The notes: a model not told the origin generated them from the sequence alone. A DNA stretch of 11,852 bases from Phycisphaerae bacterium (GCA_012514125.1 JAAZAW010000011.1:1-11852), one strand, 5' to 3'. Positions 1 through 7,392 are shown, numbered from the stretch's first letter. A program made the numbers and translations.

Positions 1-56
1 CGAAGTAAATGGAATTAGTATTAAATCAAAGATGTATAAATCAAAGCGTATCACTC

Positions 57-93
57 CAAAAATAAACCCGGATGAAATCGATCATCCGGGTTT
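57..93 (-). terminator. Intrinsic terminator of the PPIase-alaC operon
   Basis: A perfect 12-bp inverted repeat (64-75 pairing with 82-93) encloses a 6-nt loop. Read on the minus strand, the GC-containing stem is followed by a T-rich run (TTTATTTTT). It lies 33 bp past the alaC stop codon, where a terminator for the minus-strand operon is expected. It may also work weakly on the plus strand, although no clear T-tract follows there. Confidence 0.8.
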
Positions 94-125
94 GATAAAC
101 GCTGGTATGTTTGCGGGTGAAAAAT

Positions 126-1361
126 TTATTTCAGTCGCGTCGGCCGTGTTCGTTTTACCGGCTTTTTGCCGAGGAATATCTCGATTTGCTTCAGGGCTTG
201 TTTAAGACGTTTTTCGTTTTCGACCAGCGCGATACGGACGTAATTTTCGCCGTTTTCGCCGAAGGCACGCCCGGGCGAGACCGCTACATGAGCGCCTTGG
301 AGTAATTTGACAGAAAAATCGATTGTTCCCATGCCGTTGAGATGGGCTTGGGGGATTTTTGCCCAGACAAACATCGATGCCCGCGGCGAATCGACTTCCC
401 AGCCGATTTTGTGAAGTCCGTTGACCAGCACATCTCGTCGGTGGGCGTAAATTTCCGCCTGGTGATCCATTTCCTTTTCGCAGTGTCGCATGGCGATAAT
501 CGAGGCGATCTGTACCGCCTGGAAGATTCCATAATCGTAGTAGCCTTTGATCGTCGATAACGCTTTGATCATCGCCGGGTTGCCCAGGCAAAATCCGATT
601 CGCCAGCCGGCCATATTGAAGCCTTTGCTCATGGTGATAAATTCCACGCCGACGTCCTTGGCTCCCTTGGCAGCGAGGAAACTGGGTGCGTTATAACCAT
701 CGAAACAGGTCAGGCCATAGGCGAAATCGTGAATGACGGCGACCTGATGTTTTTTCGCCAGTTTCACTACTTCATCAAAAAACGCCGGCTCGACGGTCAG
801 TGTCGTCGGATTGTGGGGATAATTCAAGATGATCAGCTTGGGCTTGGGATACAAATGGGTCAGCACGTTCGCGATTCTTTCCAGAAACGCTTCGTCGTTG
901 CCTAGCGGGACGTTGATTACGTTTCCCCCGGCCAGGGCGATGGCGTAATTATGGATCGGAAAGGCCGGGTCGCCGACCACGGCAGTATCGCCCGGTCCCA
1001 TCAGCGCCAGGCACATGTGCGAAAAGCCTTCTTTGGAACCGAGACAGGCGATGACTTCCGAATTGGGATCAAGCTCGACGTTGAAGCGGTGCTGGTATAG
1101 TTTCGCCATTTCCTTGCGGAGGTTGAAGATTCCGGAAGAGGCTGAATATCGATGGTTTCGCATGTCCTTTGCGGCTTCGCAGAGTTTATCGATCACGATT
1201 TGAGGCGGTTTATCTACCGGATTACCCATTGCCAGGTCGATCACATCTTCGCCTTTTTGCCGAAGCGCGTGTTTGGTCGCGTTGATGCGGGCAAAGAGGT
1301 ACGGGGGCAGACGTAAAACACGATCAGCCGGCTTGATCGGACTGTTATCTACTTCACTCAT
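126..1361 (-). CDS. alaC: Alanine transaminase, AlaC-type class I/II aminotransferase
   Basis: This is a cytoplasmic PLP-dependent fold-type I aminotransferase of 411 aa, full length for the family. Visible motifs are the N-terminal RLPPYLF segment (17-23), MGNP (45-48), GSKEG (108-112), the NYPHNPT motif (180-186), the PLP-contacting Asp in HDFAY (D212), the Schiff-base lysine in SKGFNMAGWRIGF (K246), and the carboxylate-binding Arg in YVRIAL (R376). The protein follows E. coli AlaC (YfdZ) closely from memory, including the KGYYDYG-like and RASMFVWAKIP segments. The likely reaction is therefore pyruvate plus glutamate to alanine plus 2-oxoglutarate. LL-diaminopimelate or other aminotransferase activity is the main alternative, because AlaC and DapL belong to related groups. 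The start is supported by AAGGA at 1371-1375, 9 nt upstream, which overlaps the stop codon of the preceding PPIase gene and suggests translational coupling. The C-terminal tail (399-411) is strongly basic. Confidence 0.9.
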   Translation of the reverse strand: MSEVDNSPIKPADRVLRLPPYLFARINATKHALRQKGEDVIDLAMGNPVDKPPQIVIDKLCEAAKDMRNHRYSASSGIFNLRKEMAKLYQHRFNVELDPNSEVIACLGSKEGFSHMCLALMGPGDTAVVGDPAFPIHNYAIALAGGNVINVPLGNDEAFLERIANVLTHLYPKPKLIILNYPHNPTTLTVEPAFFDEVVKLAKKHQVAVIHDFAYGLTCFDGYNAPSFLAAKGAKDVGVEFITMSKGFNMAGWRIGFCLGNPAMIKALSTIKGYYDYGIFQAVQIASIIAMRHCEKEMDHQAEIYAHRRDVLVNGLHKIGWEVDSPRASMFVWAKIPQAHLNGMGTIDFSVKLLQGAHVAVSPGRAFGENGENYVRIALVENEKRLKQALKQIEIFLGKKPVKRTRPTRLK

Positions 1362-1373
1362 CTTTATTTATCC

Positions 1374-2402
1374 TTATTGTTTTCGGGTTTTGAGTTGATC
1401 CATCCACAGATTGAACTGTCGAGACAAAAGTTTATCATATACTTTGATCTTAGCGTTCCTGAACAGTTGTGTTTCGACTTTTTCGATCATTTCTTTCTCC
1501 AGCCGTTCATGAAGCTCCGAACGTAATTGACTTTCTACCTTATCAAATGATATCGGTTCAGGCGTCGATTCTTGATCAACTTTAATGATCCAGAATTGAT
1601 TGTTGACCATGATTGGTGAAGAAACTTTTCCCACTTCCAAATCAAAGGCTACACGGGAAATCATCGGAGCCAGCCGCGGATCGTCTCGTGTGATCTCGCC
1701 GAGTTGACCGCCGATGGGGGCGCTATTGAAATCGATCGAATTTTCCACTGCCAGTTTGGCGAAATCTTCGCCTCGGGTCAGCCGATTGTAGATGTCCTCC
1801 GATAGTTTCATGTCCGCAAGGACAATAGCACGTATCGTCCGGCGTGGGCCATAAACCCGCTTGAATTCGTCCTGAACCCTCGCATCGCTTATTTGTATTT
1901 TGTTTTTAACAATGGCTTTAAGATAGGCCTGGTGACGAATTCCGATATCGAACTCTTCTATGCTCAGGCCTCGACGTTCGAGAATGTTTTTAAGAATTCT
2001 TTCACGATCTTCAAGGGTAAGGGCCTTGCCGGTGGCGTCCTTTTCGGGACCCATTTGATTGACGACTTGTTTATATTCTCTGTCGAAATCCGCCTGGTTC
2101 AGACGGATGCCCTGCGCGTCCGCCATTTGTCTGGCCAGCTCTAATCCTATGAACAGCCGTAATACTCGTGTGCCGGCGGATGCGTAAAGGACTCTGGAAA
2201 ATTCTTCCCGGTCGATGGGCAGGTTATTGACCCTCGCGATTTCCGCCGGTTCTGCCATTGTTCGAGCAACGGGTTTGTCTGATTTTGAAGATTCTGTTGT
2301 TTTGTCCGCGGGTTGTTCGAAAAGCTCCTTCACGGATTTGGATTGGGCGTTCGAGGTCATGGCCATAAGTAAAACACATAATAGCATGATAATATAACGC
2401 AT
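1374..2402 (-). CDS. Secreted parvulin-type peptidyl-prolyl isomerase family protein (SurA/PrsA-like)
   Basis: This 342-aa exported protein is probably a periplasmic folding chaperone. A Sec signal peptide is clear: M-R-Y, a hydrophobic core (4-15), and an SNA/Q cleavage site after A19. A low-complexity K/S/E-rich stretch follows (20-50). A helical SurA-N-like region (about 55-185) starts with VNNLPIDREEF. The parvulin domain (about 187-276) carries the signatures GEDFAKLA, the S-D-F-N-S-A-P-I-GGQLGE block, and IIKVDQ. A charged helical tail follows (285-342). The two histidines usually conserved in parvulins (HILV and HIIK) appear to be A192 and W271 here, so catalytic activity is doubtful and a chaperone role may dominate. 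The start has AAAGGA (2411-2416) 8 nt upstream. The gene is first in an operon with alaC, 12 bp apart, and its client is unknown. Confidence 0.82.
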   Translation of the reverse strand: MRYIIMLLCVLLMAMTSNAQSKSVKELFEQPADKTTESSKSDKPVARTMAEPAEIARVNNLPIDREEFSRVLYASAGTRVLRLFIGLELARQMADAQGIRLNQADFDREYKQVVNQMGPEKDATGKALTLEDRERILKNILERRGLSIEEFDIGIRHQAYLKAIVKNKIQISDARVQDEFKRVYGPRRTIRAIVLADMKLSEDIYNRLTRGEDFAKLAVENSIDFNSAPIGGQLGEITRDDPRLAPMISRVAFDLEVGKVSSPIMVNNQFWIIKVDQESTPEPISFDKVESQLRSELHERLEKEMIEKVETQLFRNAKIKVYDKLLSRQFNLWMDQLKTRKQ

Positions 2403-2410
2403 TATCTCAA

Positions 2411-2416
2411 TCCTTT
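2411..2416 (-). promoter_or_regulatory. Ribosome binding site of the PPIase gene
   Basis: AAAGGA on the minus strand, 8 nt before the ATG at 2402, fixes the start that gives an intact signal peptide. The divergent spacer (2403-2542) is AT-rich and must hold promoters for both directions. I could not pick a convincing -35/-10 pair in it. Confidence 0.6.
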
Positions 2417-2542
2417 CGGGTAGATAAATGAAGTAAAATACACAAATTTCTTAATATAAACTCTTGTTTTCGACGCGCCAATAAGGAAAATAAAACATTC
2501 AATAAATGCAAGCTTATATAAATGATTATAGAGGGAAATTAT

Positions 2543-2995
2543 ATGGAACAATCACTGGTGATTTTGAAGCCGGACACTCTTCAGCGTGGTTTGGCGGGGC
2601 AGGTCCTAAGCCGATTTGAAAACAAGGGTCTCAAGATCGTCGGCATGAAACTCACCAGGCTGACGCGTGAGCTTGCGGAGAAACATTATAGTGAACATCG
2701 GGCCAAGGAATTTTTCGAGGATGTGGTCGGTTATATCACCTCCGGTCCGGTGATTTTGATGGTGCTTGAGGGACCTTCCGCGATCACCGTGATTCGCCAG
2801 ATGCTCGGACCTACGGACGGACGAAAAGCGCCGGCGGGCACGATTCGTGGCGACTTTGGAATCGCTACACGGTATAATCTGGTGCATGCCAGCGATTCTC
2901 CGGAAGCGGCGCTGCGCGAAATCGCGTTGTTTTTCAGAGCAGATGAATTGCTTTGTTACGATCGCGATGTGAACAAGTGGATATGGCAGGTTTGA
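2543..2995 (+). CDS. ndk: Nucleoside diphosphate kinase
   Basis: This cytoplasmic enzyme transfers the ATP gamma-phosphate to nucleoside diphosphates through a phosphohistidine and so balances NTP and dNTP pools. The 150-aa product is typical in length. All key residues of the family are present at a constant offset: K9 in the VILKPD segment, Y49, R85 (IRQMLGPT), T91, R102, N112 and the phosphorylated H115 in NLVHASDS. Family members usually have HGSDS, so A116 replaces Gly. An in-frame ATG at 2522 would add seven residues. The start at 2543 is preferred because GAGGGA (2531-2536) lies 6 nt upstream and the protein then begins directly at the conserved beta-strand. cimA starts 29 bp downstream and is probably co-transcribed. 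The pairing with an isoleucine-pathway gene has no obvious functional logic. Confidence 0.95.
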   Translation: MEQSLVILKPDTLQRGLAGQVLSRFENKGLKIVGMKLTRLTRELAEKHYSEHRAKEFFEDVVGYITSGPVILMVLEGPSAITVIRQMLGPTDGRKAPAGTIRGDFGIATRYNLVHASDSPEAALREIALFFRADELLCYDRDVNKWIWQV

Positions 2996-3024
2996 AAACG
3001 GACAAAATAAGTCAGGATGCAATG

Positions 3025-4617
3025 ATGCCCAGGATAGCGGATGTAAAAAAGGAACGCGTTTGGATCTATGACACGACGCTGCGCGATGGTACGCAGGGAC
3101 CGGGAGTTTCTCTGTCGCTGGCGGACAAACTTTTGATTGCCCGAAAGCTCGATGATTTGGGCGTCGATTATATCGAAGGCGGATACCCGCTGAGCAACCC
3201 GAAAGATGAAACGTTTTTCGTCGAGATTCAAAAGATCAAACTTCGTCATTCGAAAATTGCCGCCTTCGGGATGACTCGCCGCAAAGGTGTCAAGGTGGAG
3301 GAGGATACTTCCATCCAGGCGCTGATCGCCAGCAAAGCTCCCGTTGTCACTATCGTCGGCAAGGGCGATGAATATCAGGTGAAAAAGATTCTGGCTGTAA
3401 GCCTGGCTGAGAATATCGAGATGGTTACCGATTCGATCAAACACTGCAAACGCAAGGGTCGAGAAGTTATTTTCGACGCGGAACACTTTTTCGACGGCTT
3501 TAAACGCAGTCCGGAATATTCGCTGGAGGTGTTAACCGCAGCCGTCAATGCCGGTGCGACCACGCTGTGCCTTTGTGACACCAACGGCGGGACGTTGCCG
3601 ACGGAAGTGTTCGATATGACGTCCAAAGTGGTTCAGGCGTTTAACGGTCAGGTGATCGTCGCGTTTCATGCTCATAACGACTCGAACCTGGCGGTGGCGA
3701 ATTCTCTCGAAGCGGTTCGGGCAGGGGCCAGGGGCATCCAGGGTACGATCAATGGTATCGGCGAACGATGCGGCAATGCCGATCTGACCTCTATCTTGCC
3801 TAATCTTGCGATCAAAATGGGTTATGAGGTTTTGCCGAGTCCGGAAAATCTCAAAAAACTCACCGAAACTTCTCGCTATGTCTATGAAGTTGCCAATCTC
3901 AATCCGCGGGAAAATCAGCCTTTTGTCGGGGTGTCCGCTTTTGCACACAAGGGCGGCATGCACGTTCACGCGATTATGAAAGACACTGCCAGCTATGAGC
4001 ATGTTTCACCTGAAACGGTGGGCAATTCCCGAAAAATTCTCGTCAGCGAACTCTCCGGCGCCAGCAACGTCAAAGCCAAGAGCGTTCTCATGGAGCAGAT
4101 CGAAGATAAAAATCTGGTCCGTAAAATTCTGACACAGGTTCAGGACCTGGAGAATGAAGGATATCAATTTGAAACAGCCGATGCGTCGTTCCATCTGCTC
4201 GTGCTCAAAGCCTTGGGACGTTATAAAAAGTTGTTCGATCTGCTGCATTACCGCATCGCCATTTATCGCAAGGACGGGAATCATCTTTCCACCGAAGCGA
4301 TTGTCAAACTCGATATCAACGGCAGTATCGAACATCAGGTCGCGGAAGGCGACGGTCCGGTCAACGCTCTGGACGCTGCGATGCGAAAAGCGTTGTTGCC
4401 GTACTATCCGAAAATCGCCGAACTGACCCTGACGGATTACAAAGTGCGTATCATCAACTCTCGCGCGGGCACGGCAGCTAAGACCCGCGTCATTATCGAA
4501 TCGAGCGACAAGCACGAACGCTGGGGCACCATTGGTGTTTCTGAAAATATCGTCGATGCCTCCTGGCGGGCGTTGGCGGATTCGATTGAATATATGCTGC
4601 TTAAAGACAAAAAGTAA
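3025..4617 (+). CDS. cimA: (R)-citramalate synthase
   Basis: This enzyme condenses pyruvate and acetyl-CoA to (R)-citramalate, the first step of the threonine-independent route to 2-oxobutyrate and isoleucine. With this start the protein has 530 aa, typical of CimA. The N-terminal TIM barrel (about 10-290) begins with VWIYDTTLRDGTQGPG (R20, D21) and includes YIEGG(Y)P, CDTNGG (184-189), the metal-binding FHAHND (H215, H217) and NGIGERCGNADL (243-254). The C-terminal LeuA-type regulatory domain (about 385-525) carries GDGPVNALDAA and RAGTAAKTRVIIE, and ends with W-G-T-I-G-V-S-E-N and an SIEYML segment. CimA usually reads EGGWP where this protein has EGGYP. Homocitrate synthase or 2-isopropylmalate synthase is unlikely given the long CimA-type layout. 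The start is uncertain. ATG 3025 has AGGA (3014-3017) 7 nt upstream. ATG 3022 is adjacent, and ATG 2983 would overlap ndk but lacks a good ribosome site. Feedback control by isoleucine is known for the family and not shown here. Confidence 0.92.
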   Translation: MPRIADVKKERVWIYDTTLRDGTQGPGVSLSLADKLLIARKLDDLGVDYIEGGYPLSNPKDETFFVEIQKIKLRHSKIAAFGMTRRKGVKVEEDTSIQALIASKAPVVTIVGKGDEYQVKKILAVSLAENIEMVTDSIKHCKRKGREVIFDAEHFFDGFKRSPEYSLEVLTAAVNAGATTLCLCDTNGGTLPTEVFDMTSKVVQAFNGQVIVAFHAHNDSNLAVANSLEAVRAGARGIQGTINGIGERCGNADLTSILPNLAIKMGYEVLPSPENLKKLTETSRYVYEVANLNPRENQPFVGVSAFAHKGGMHVHAIMKDTASYEHVSPETVGNSRKILVSELSGASNVKAKSVLMEQIEDKNLVRKILTQVQDLENEGYQFETADASFHLLVLKALGRYKKLFDLLHYRIAIYRKDGNHLSTEAIVKLDINGSIEHQVAEGDGPVNALDAAMRKALLPYYPKIAELTLTDYKVRIINSRAGTAAKTRVIIESSDKHERWGTIGVSENIVDASWRALADSIEYMLLKDKK

Positions 4618-4652
4618 CGGTCGATTTTCCGCCGTCAATATTTTAATTCCTG

Positions 4653-4703
4653 AGCTTGTCGAAGGGACCGATCGCTGCGGGCGATTTGTCCCTTCGACTC
4701 GCT
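4653..4703. repeat. REP/BIME-like palindrome between convergent genes, possible bidirectional terminator
   Basis: A strong imperfect palindrome carries TGTCGAAGGGAC (4657-4668) opposite GTCCCTTCGAC (4688-4698). An 11-bp perfect stem is extended inward by GATCGC/GCGATT and outward, after a 2-nt mismatch, by AGC/GCT. Its GAGCTTGTCGAAGGG left arm is a motif I recognise as widely dispersed in bacterial genomes as a REP/BIME-like element. It sits between the cimA stop (4617) and the 3' end of the minus-strand beta-helix gene (4721), where it could end transcription from both sides, although no long T-tract follows. A related copy lies at 7271-7329. Confidence 0.65.
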
Positions 4704-4720
4704 GGATGAATCTAATCAAT

Positions 4721-6829
4721 TTACTGCCCGAACTCATAAGCGCCGATGTCGCACGCGCCGCCGGTGGGTCGGGGTGTTCCTTCCAGGTCCTTTCGGATAT
4801 CGACACCGTGGATGCTCTGGAACCGGTCGTACAAATCGCTTTCCAAACCCTGATTGATCGCCGGGCTGGAATTCAAAAGATGCAAGTCGCCTCCGGACTT
4901 GTCAACGAATCCCGGATCGGAATTAACACAATTTCCTCCTTTGCCGGTGGCAGCTTGAAACTCGGGCAGTGTGTAAAGGTGACTTGAGCCCCATCGAATC
5001 CGAATATCTTCTCCGTTCTGGAAAAAGAAATTGTTCGAAACGACCGAATTGTTCAAAGCGCCCGCCGATTCCAGGAAAATATGCTGACAATCGGGTTCGG
5101 TAATGTTGGAAATGATGTTGTTGACGATGTATAAGCTACCATCACAACCGCTGTTGATGCCGGCGTCGGCATTGCAGATCGTATTGTTGACCACGTAGTT
5201 TTTCGATACACCGACCAGCATGATTCCCGCGTTCGACCAGCTTGAATTCGGGTTAAAATACTTCGTGCCGTCATTGGCGTGATGAATATCATGGATTACA
5301 TTGCCGAGGATAAACGCTTCGGTGCCGTTGCCCAGACCGCTCGAACTCATTGCCGCCACACCAAACGTGCAATGATAGATGTGGTTGTTGATGATCCACA
5401 ACCGTTCCGGGCCGTACTGATAACCGATGCCTTTGCTCGGGGACCATGAAGTATTGATCACGCTGTGAACCGTGTTTTGCGAAAAGACGCAATCCACCGA
5501 CTGTTTGCTCCAGATGCCCGATTGCCGCGTTTTGTAGACCAGATTTCGACCCACATAAATATGATTTGTGGTCGGCATGGCGCTTAAACTCTCTGCGACG
5601 ATCTGAATTCCGCTGCCGCTGGTGTTGAAAATTTCGTTGTCGACGATCCAGCAATAGGACACGCCCGCGGTGCACGCGATGCCGCCCGCGTCTTCATCAT
5701 TACTCGAGTGAATGTTGCCTTTGTCGTGAATCAGATTTTTGTAAAAGACAATATTGGAAATCGAATCGCCGTTATAGCTCGATGCGTAGAGCGCGTTTCC
5801 GCCTCCGCCGCTGAACTCGCAATAGCGGACGCATGCATTCCCGACACTGATACCCGAGGATGTCGTCAGCCCGCAATTGGACATTTTCAGATTCTCAACA
5901 ATGATGTATTGTCCGCGAACGCGAACGTCCTGGCTTAGCACAGGCCGATGATCGCTGTTCGGACCCCGGAAAATTACCGGGGAGGTTTTTGTTCCCGCTC
6001 CGCATAGCGCCAAAACAGGGCCGCCATTATCGTAAGGTCCTCCATGAATTTCAACCACGCTCCCTGCCTTGAGGTCATCGCCGGGAATGGTTTTGCGAGG
6101 CCGATCTTTTGTCCCGAATTCGTTGTCGGTGTCGGTGGCATTGGGGCTGGTGTTATCCACATAATGCGTATATGGCCCATTCCCGGCGTCCGGATACGCC
6201 TGATCACCGCGACCGAAATCATAAACCTCGTCGGCATAGATCATGTTGGTTTGCTCCAGACCGAACTCCGGTGTTGGAATGCCGATGGGATTGATCCAGC
6301 TATCGGCAGGCGATGAATCCGAATCGTTTTGATCCGGAAGGGGTGGTGAATTTTCCGGTGTTTGATCCTCTTCGGTTTCTTCCGGTTCGTCCAGGACCGT
6401 GGGCACCAGGGTGATCACTTTTGTTGTCTTGTGTGTAACACCGTCACGCGTCAATGTTGCTTCCAGTGTGACAGGGGTTTCTTCCGTTACCGTTTCCGGC
6501 GCACAATAGAACCCCAGATCGTTGATGGTTCCCGGACCCTCTTTGATGGTCCACGTCAGATCGCTGATGGTCTGCGCCGTGCTGCCGTCTTCATAGGTTG
6601 CTTCCACTCCAAAATATTTCGTGCCGCCTTTGCCGACCTTTTCAGGGCCGGTAATGGTCAGCTCCTTGAGGGCCTGATCGCCGAGTGCCAGTGGAGCTTC
6701 GATACAGCCGGGATTTACCATCATCCCCATCAAACAAATAACCGAAACCGCCTGGAGCCATATCGATGATTCAAATCTCATTTTCCGTTGAGCACTCCTC
6801 AACATTTTACGTGCGTACAAAAACGTCAT
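4721..6829 (-). CDS. Secreted Ig-like / parallel beta-helix protein with choice-of-anchor-Q-type C-terminus
   Basis: This 702-aa exported protein has no assignable enzyme activity. It begins with a long basic n-region (R7, K8, R11, R15, K16, R18) and a hydrophobic core (about 22-38). A Cys at 42 sits in a poor lipobox (NPGC), so it may be a lipoprotein or simply secreted. An Ig-like domain follows (about 54-143, LKELTITGPEKVGKGG onward), then an acidic, Pro-rich linker (146-178). From about residue 211 (THYVDNTSPN, then RPRKTIPG) the sequence is a right-handed parallel beta-helix. It has many short Asn/Gly-rich strands such as IVENLKMSNCG, VGRNLVY and YIVNNIISNI. The C-terminus (AINQG, then TPRPTGGACDIGAYEF) matches the choice-of-anchor Q type. 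It may bind or process a surface polysaccharide; pectate-lyase-like folds are related, but no catalytic set is evident. AGGAG (6835-6839) supports this start. The gene stands alone, convergent with cimA. Confidence 0.75.
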   Translation of the reverse strand: MTFLYARKMLRSAQRKMRFESSIWLQAVSVICLMGMMVNPGCIEAPLALGDQALKELTITGPEKVGKGGTKYFGVEATYEDGSTAQTISDLTWTIKEGPGTINDLGFYCAPETVTEETPVTLEATLTRDGVTHKTTKVITLVPTVLDEPEETEEDQTPENSPPLPDQNDSDSSPADSWINPIGIPTPEFGLEQTNMIYADEVYDFGRGDQAYPDAGNGPYTHYVDNTSPNATDTDNEFGTKDRPRKTIPGDDLKAGSVVEIHGGPYDNGGPVLALCGAGTKTSPVIFRGPNSDHRPVLSQDVRVRGQYIIVENLKMSNCGLTTSSGISVGNACVRYCEFSGGGGNALYASSYNGDSISNIVFYKNLIHDKGNIHSSNDEDAGGIACTAGVSYCWIVDNEIFNTSGSGIQIVAESLSAMPTTNHIYVGRNLVYKTRQSGIWSKQSVDCVFSQNTVHSVINTSWSPSKGIGYQYGPERLWIINNHIYHCTFGVAAMSSSGLGNGTEAFILGNVIHDIHHANDGTKYFNPNSSWSNAGIMLVGVSKNYVVNNTICNADAGINSGCDGSLYIVNNIISNITEPDCQHIFLESAGALNNSVVSNNFFFQNGEDIRIRWGSSHLYTLPEFQAATGKGGNCVNSDPGFVDKSGGDLHLLNSSPAINQGLESDLYDRFQSIHGVDIRKDLEGTPRPTGGACDIGAYEFGQ

Positions 6830-6866
6830 ACAGGTCTCCTAAAAAAAACTTCTTGATAAAAGTGCC

Positions 6867-6898
6867 TCAGGGACACACACGCATCATTTGGAAGTTCC
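6867..6898 (-). promoter_or_regulatory. Possible ECF-sigma-type promoter of the beta-helix gene
   Basis: On the minus strand, GGAACTT (6898-6892) is followed after 16 nt by TGTCCCTGA (6875-6867). GGAACTT is the classic -35 of RpoE/ECF-type promoters, and a GTC- or TGA-containing -10 at this spacing is compatible. Transcription would begin about 35 nt upstream of the ATG at 6829, leaving room for the AGGAG ribosome site. The -10 is not a clean match, so this is a hypothesis. Confidence 0.3.
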
Positions 6899-6947
6899 AT
6901 ACGTTGCGATGAAAATAAATACCTAAGGAGAAGATTCTTGAAGTTTC

Positions 6948-6966
6948 AGCGAATGAATCATTCGCT
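6948..6966. repeat. Perfect 19-bp palindrome
   Basis: AGCGAATGA-A-TCATTCGCT has 9-bp perfect arms around a single central base. The short centre favours a dimeric regulator's binding site over an RNA hairpin, since a 1-nt loop is strained. It lies about 119 bp upstream of the beta-helix start and about 640 bp upstream of the flagellar promoter signal, so its target is unclear. Confidence 0.5.
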
Positions 6967-7201
6967 TCTTCGCAGTCGTTGGATAAGTCATTTCGCAGCA
7001 GCTAAATTTGGCATTGCTTAGTTTTGCAATTAAATTGTTTTATTTTTATATGTACTTCAGGGGGGAAAGTCCAAAATTTTTTTTAAGGCAGATCCTTGAA
7101 GCCCATGACTTTCGGATAGGTATAAATAAAATTAAATATATGTTAAATTGCCCTCTATCTCTTGTTTGAGTCTTTTAAAAGAGGTTTTTCCGATGGTGAC
7201 G

Positions 7202-7225
7202 GAAGGTTTAATATCCTTTTTTTGA
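7202..7225 (+). terminator. Weak terminator-like hairpin
   Basis: GAAGG, an 8-nt A/T loop, then CCTTTTTTT form a short stem (GGAAGG/CCTTTT with wobble pairs) running into a T-tract on the plus strand. No plus-strand gene is seen just upstream, so if it works it would end an unannotated transcript or read-through. Confidence 0.25.
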
Positions 7226-7270
7226 GTTAATATTGTGGTAATACTAAAACGTTAAAAATTTCGGCCGTAG

Positions 7271-7329
7271 AGTCTGTCGAAACGACGTGGTGTGAGCAAG
7301 TGAGAGACCCTTCGACTGGTTCAGGGTCT
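7271..7329. repeat. Second REP/BIME-like palindromic repeat
   Basis: The left arm AGTCTGTCGAA (7271-7281) can pair imperfectly with the right arm TTCGACTGGTT (7311-7321), with a perfect GTCGAA/TTCGAC core. A second small hairpin, AGACCC/GGGTCT (7305-7310 with 7324-7329), overlaps the right arm. The CCCTTCGACT(C/G)G(C/T)T segment is shared with the repeat at 4653-4703 in the same orientation. An ORF from a GTG near 7300 reads through it with the PSTGSGSG-type peptide that such repeats commonly give, which argues that the ORF is spurious. Confidence 0.55.
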
Positions 7330-7392
7330 GGAACTACACTCAATCAAAAGCGTATTATATCAAAACCGCTGAAGGGGAAAACAGGGCCTTTT

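Noticed and set aside
2953..3024. Upstream TTG and ATG (2983) starts for cimA
   Set aside because: They would overlap ndk, lack a ribosome site, and add residues not typical of CimA, although ATG 2983 cannot be fully excluded.
4006..4806. 266-codon minus-strand ORF opposite cimA
   Set aside because: It is antisense to a strongly conserved cimA coding region; its length reflects codon bias in the real gene.
4532..4987. 151-codon plus-strand ORF across the cimA end and the beta-helix gene
   Set aside because: It overlaps two well-supported genes in other frames, runs through the palindrome, and shows no family motif.
7010..7030. sigma54-like TGGCA and TTGCA elements
   Set aside because: The spacing between the GG and GC elements is 4 nt too long for a sigma54 promoter.
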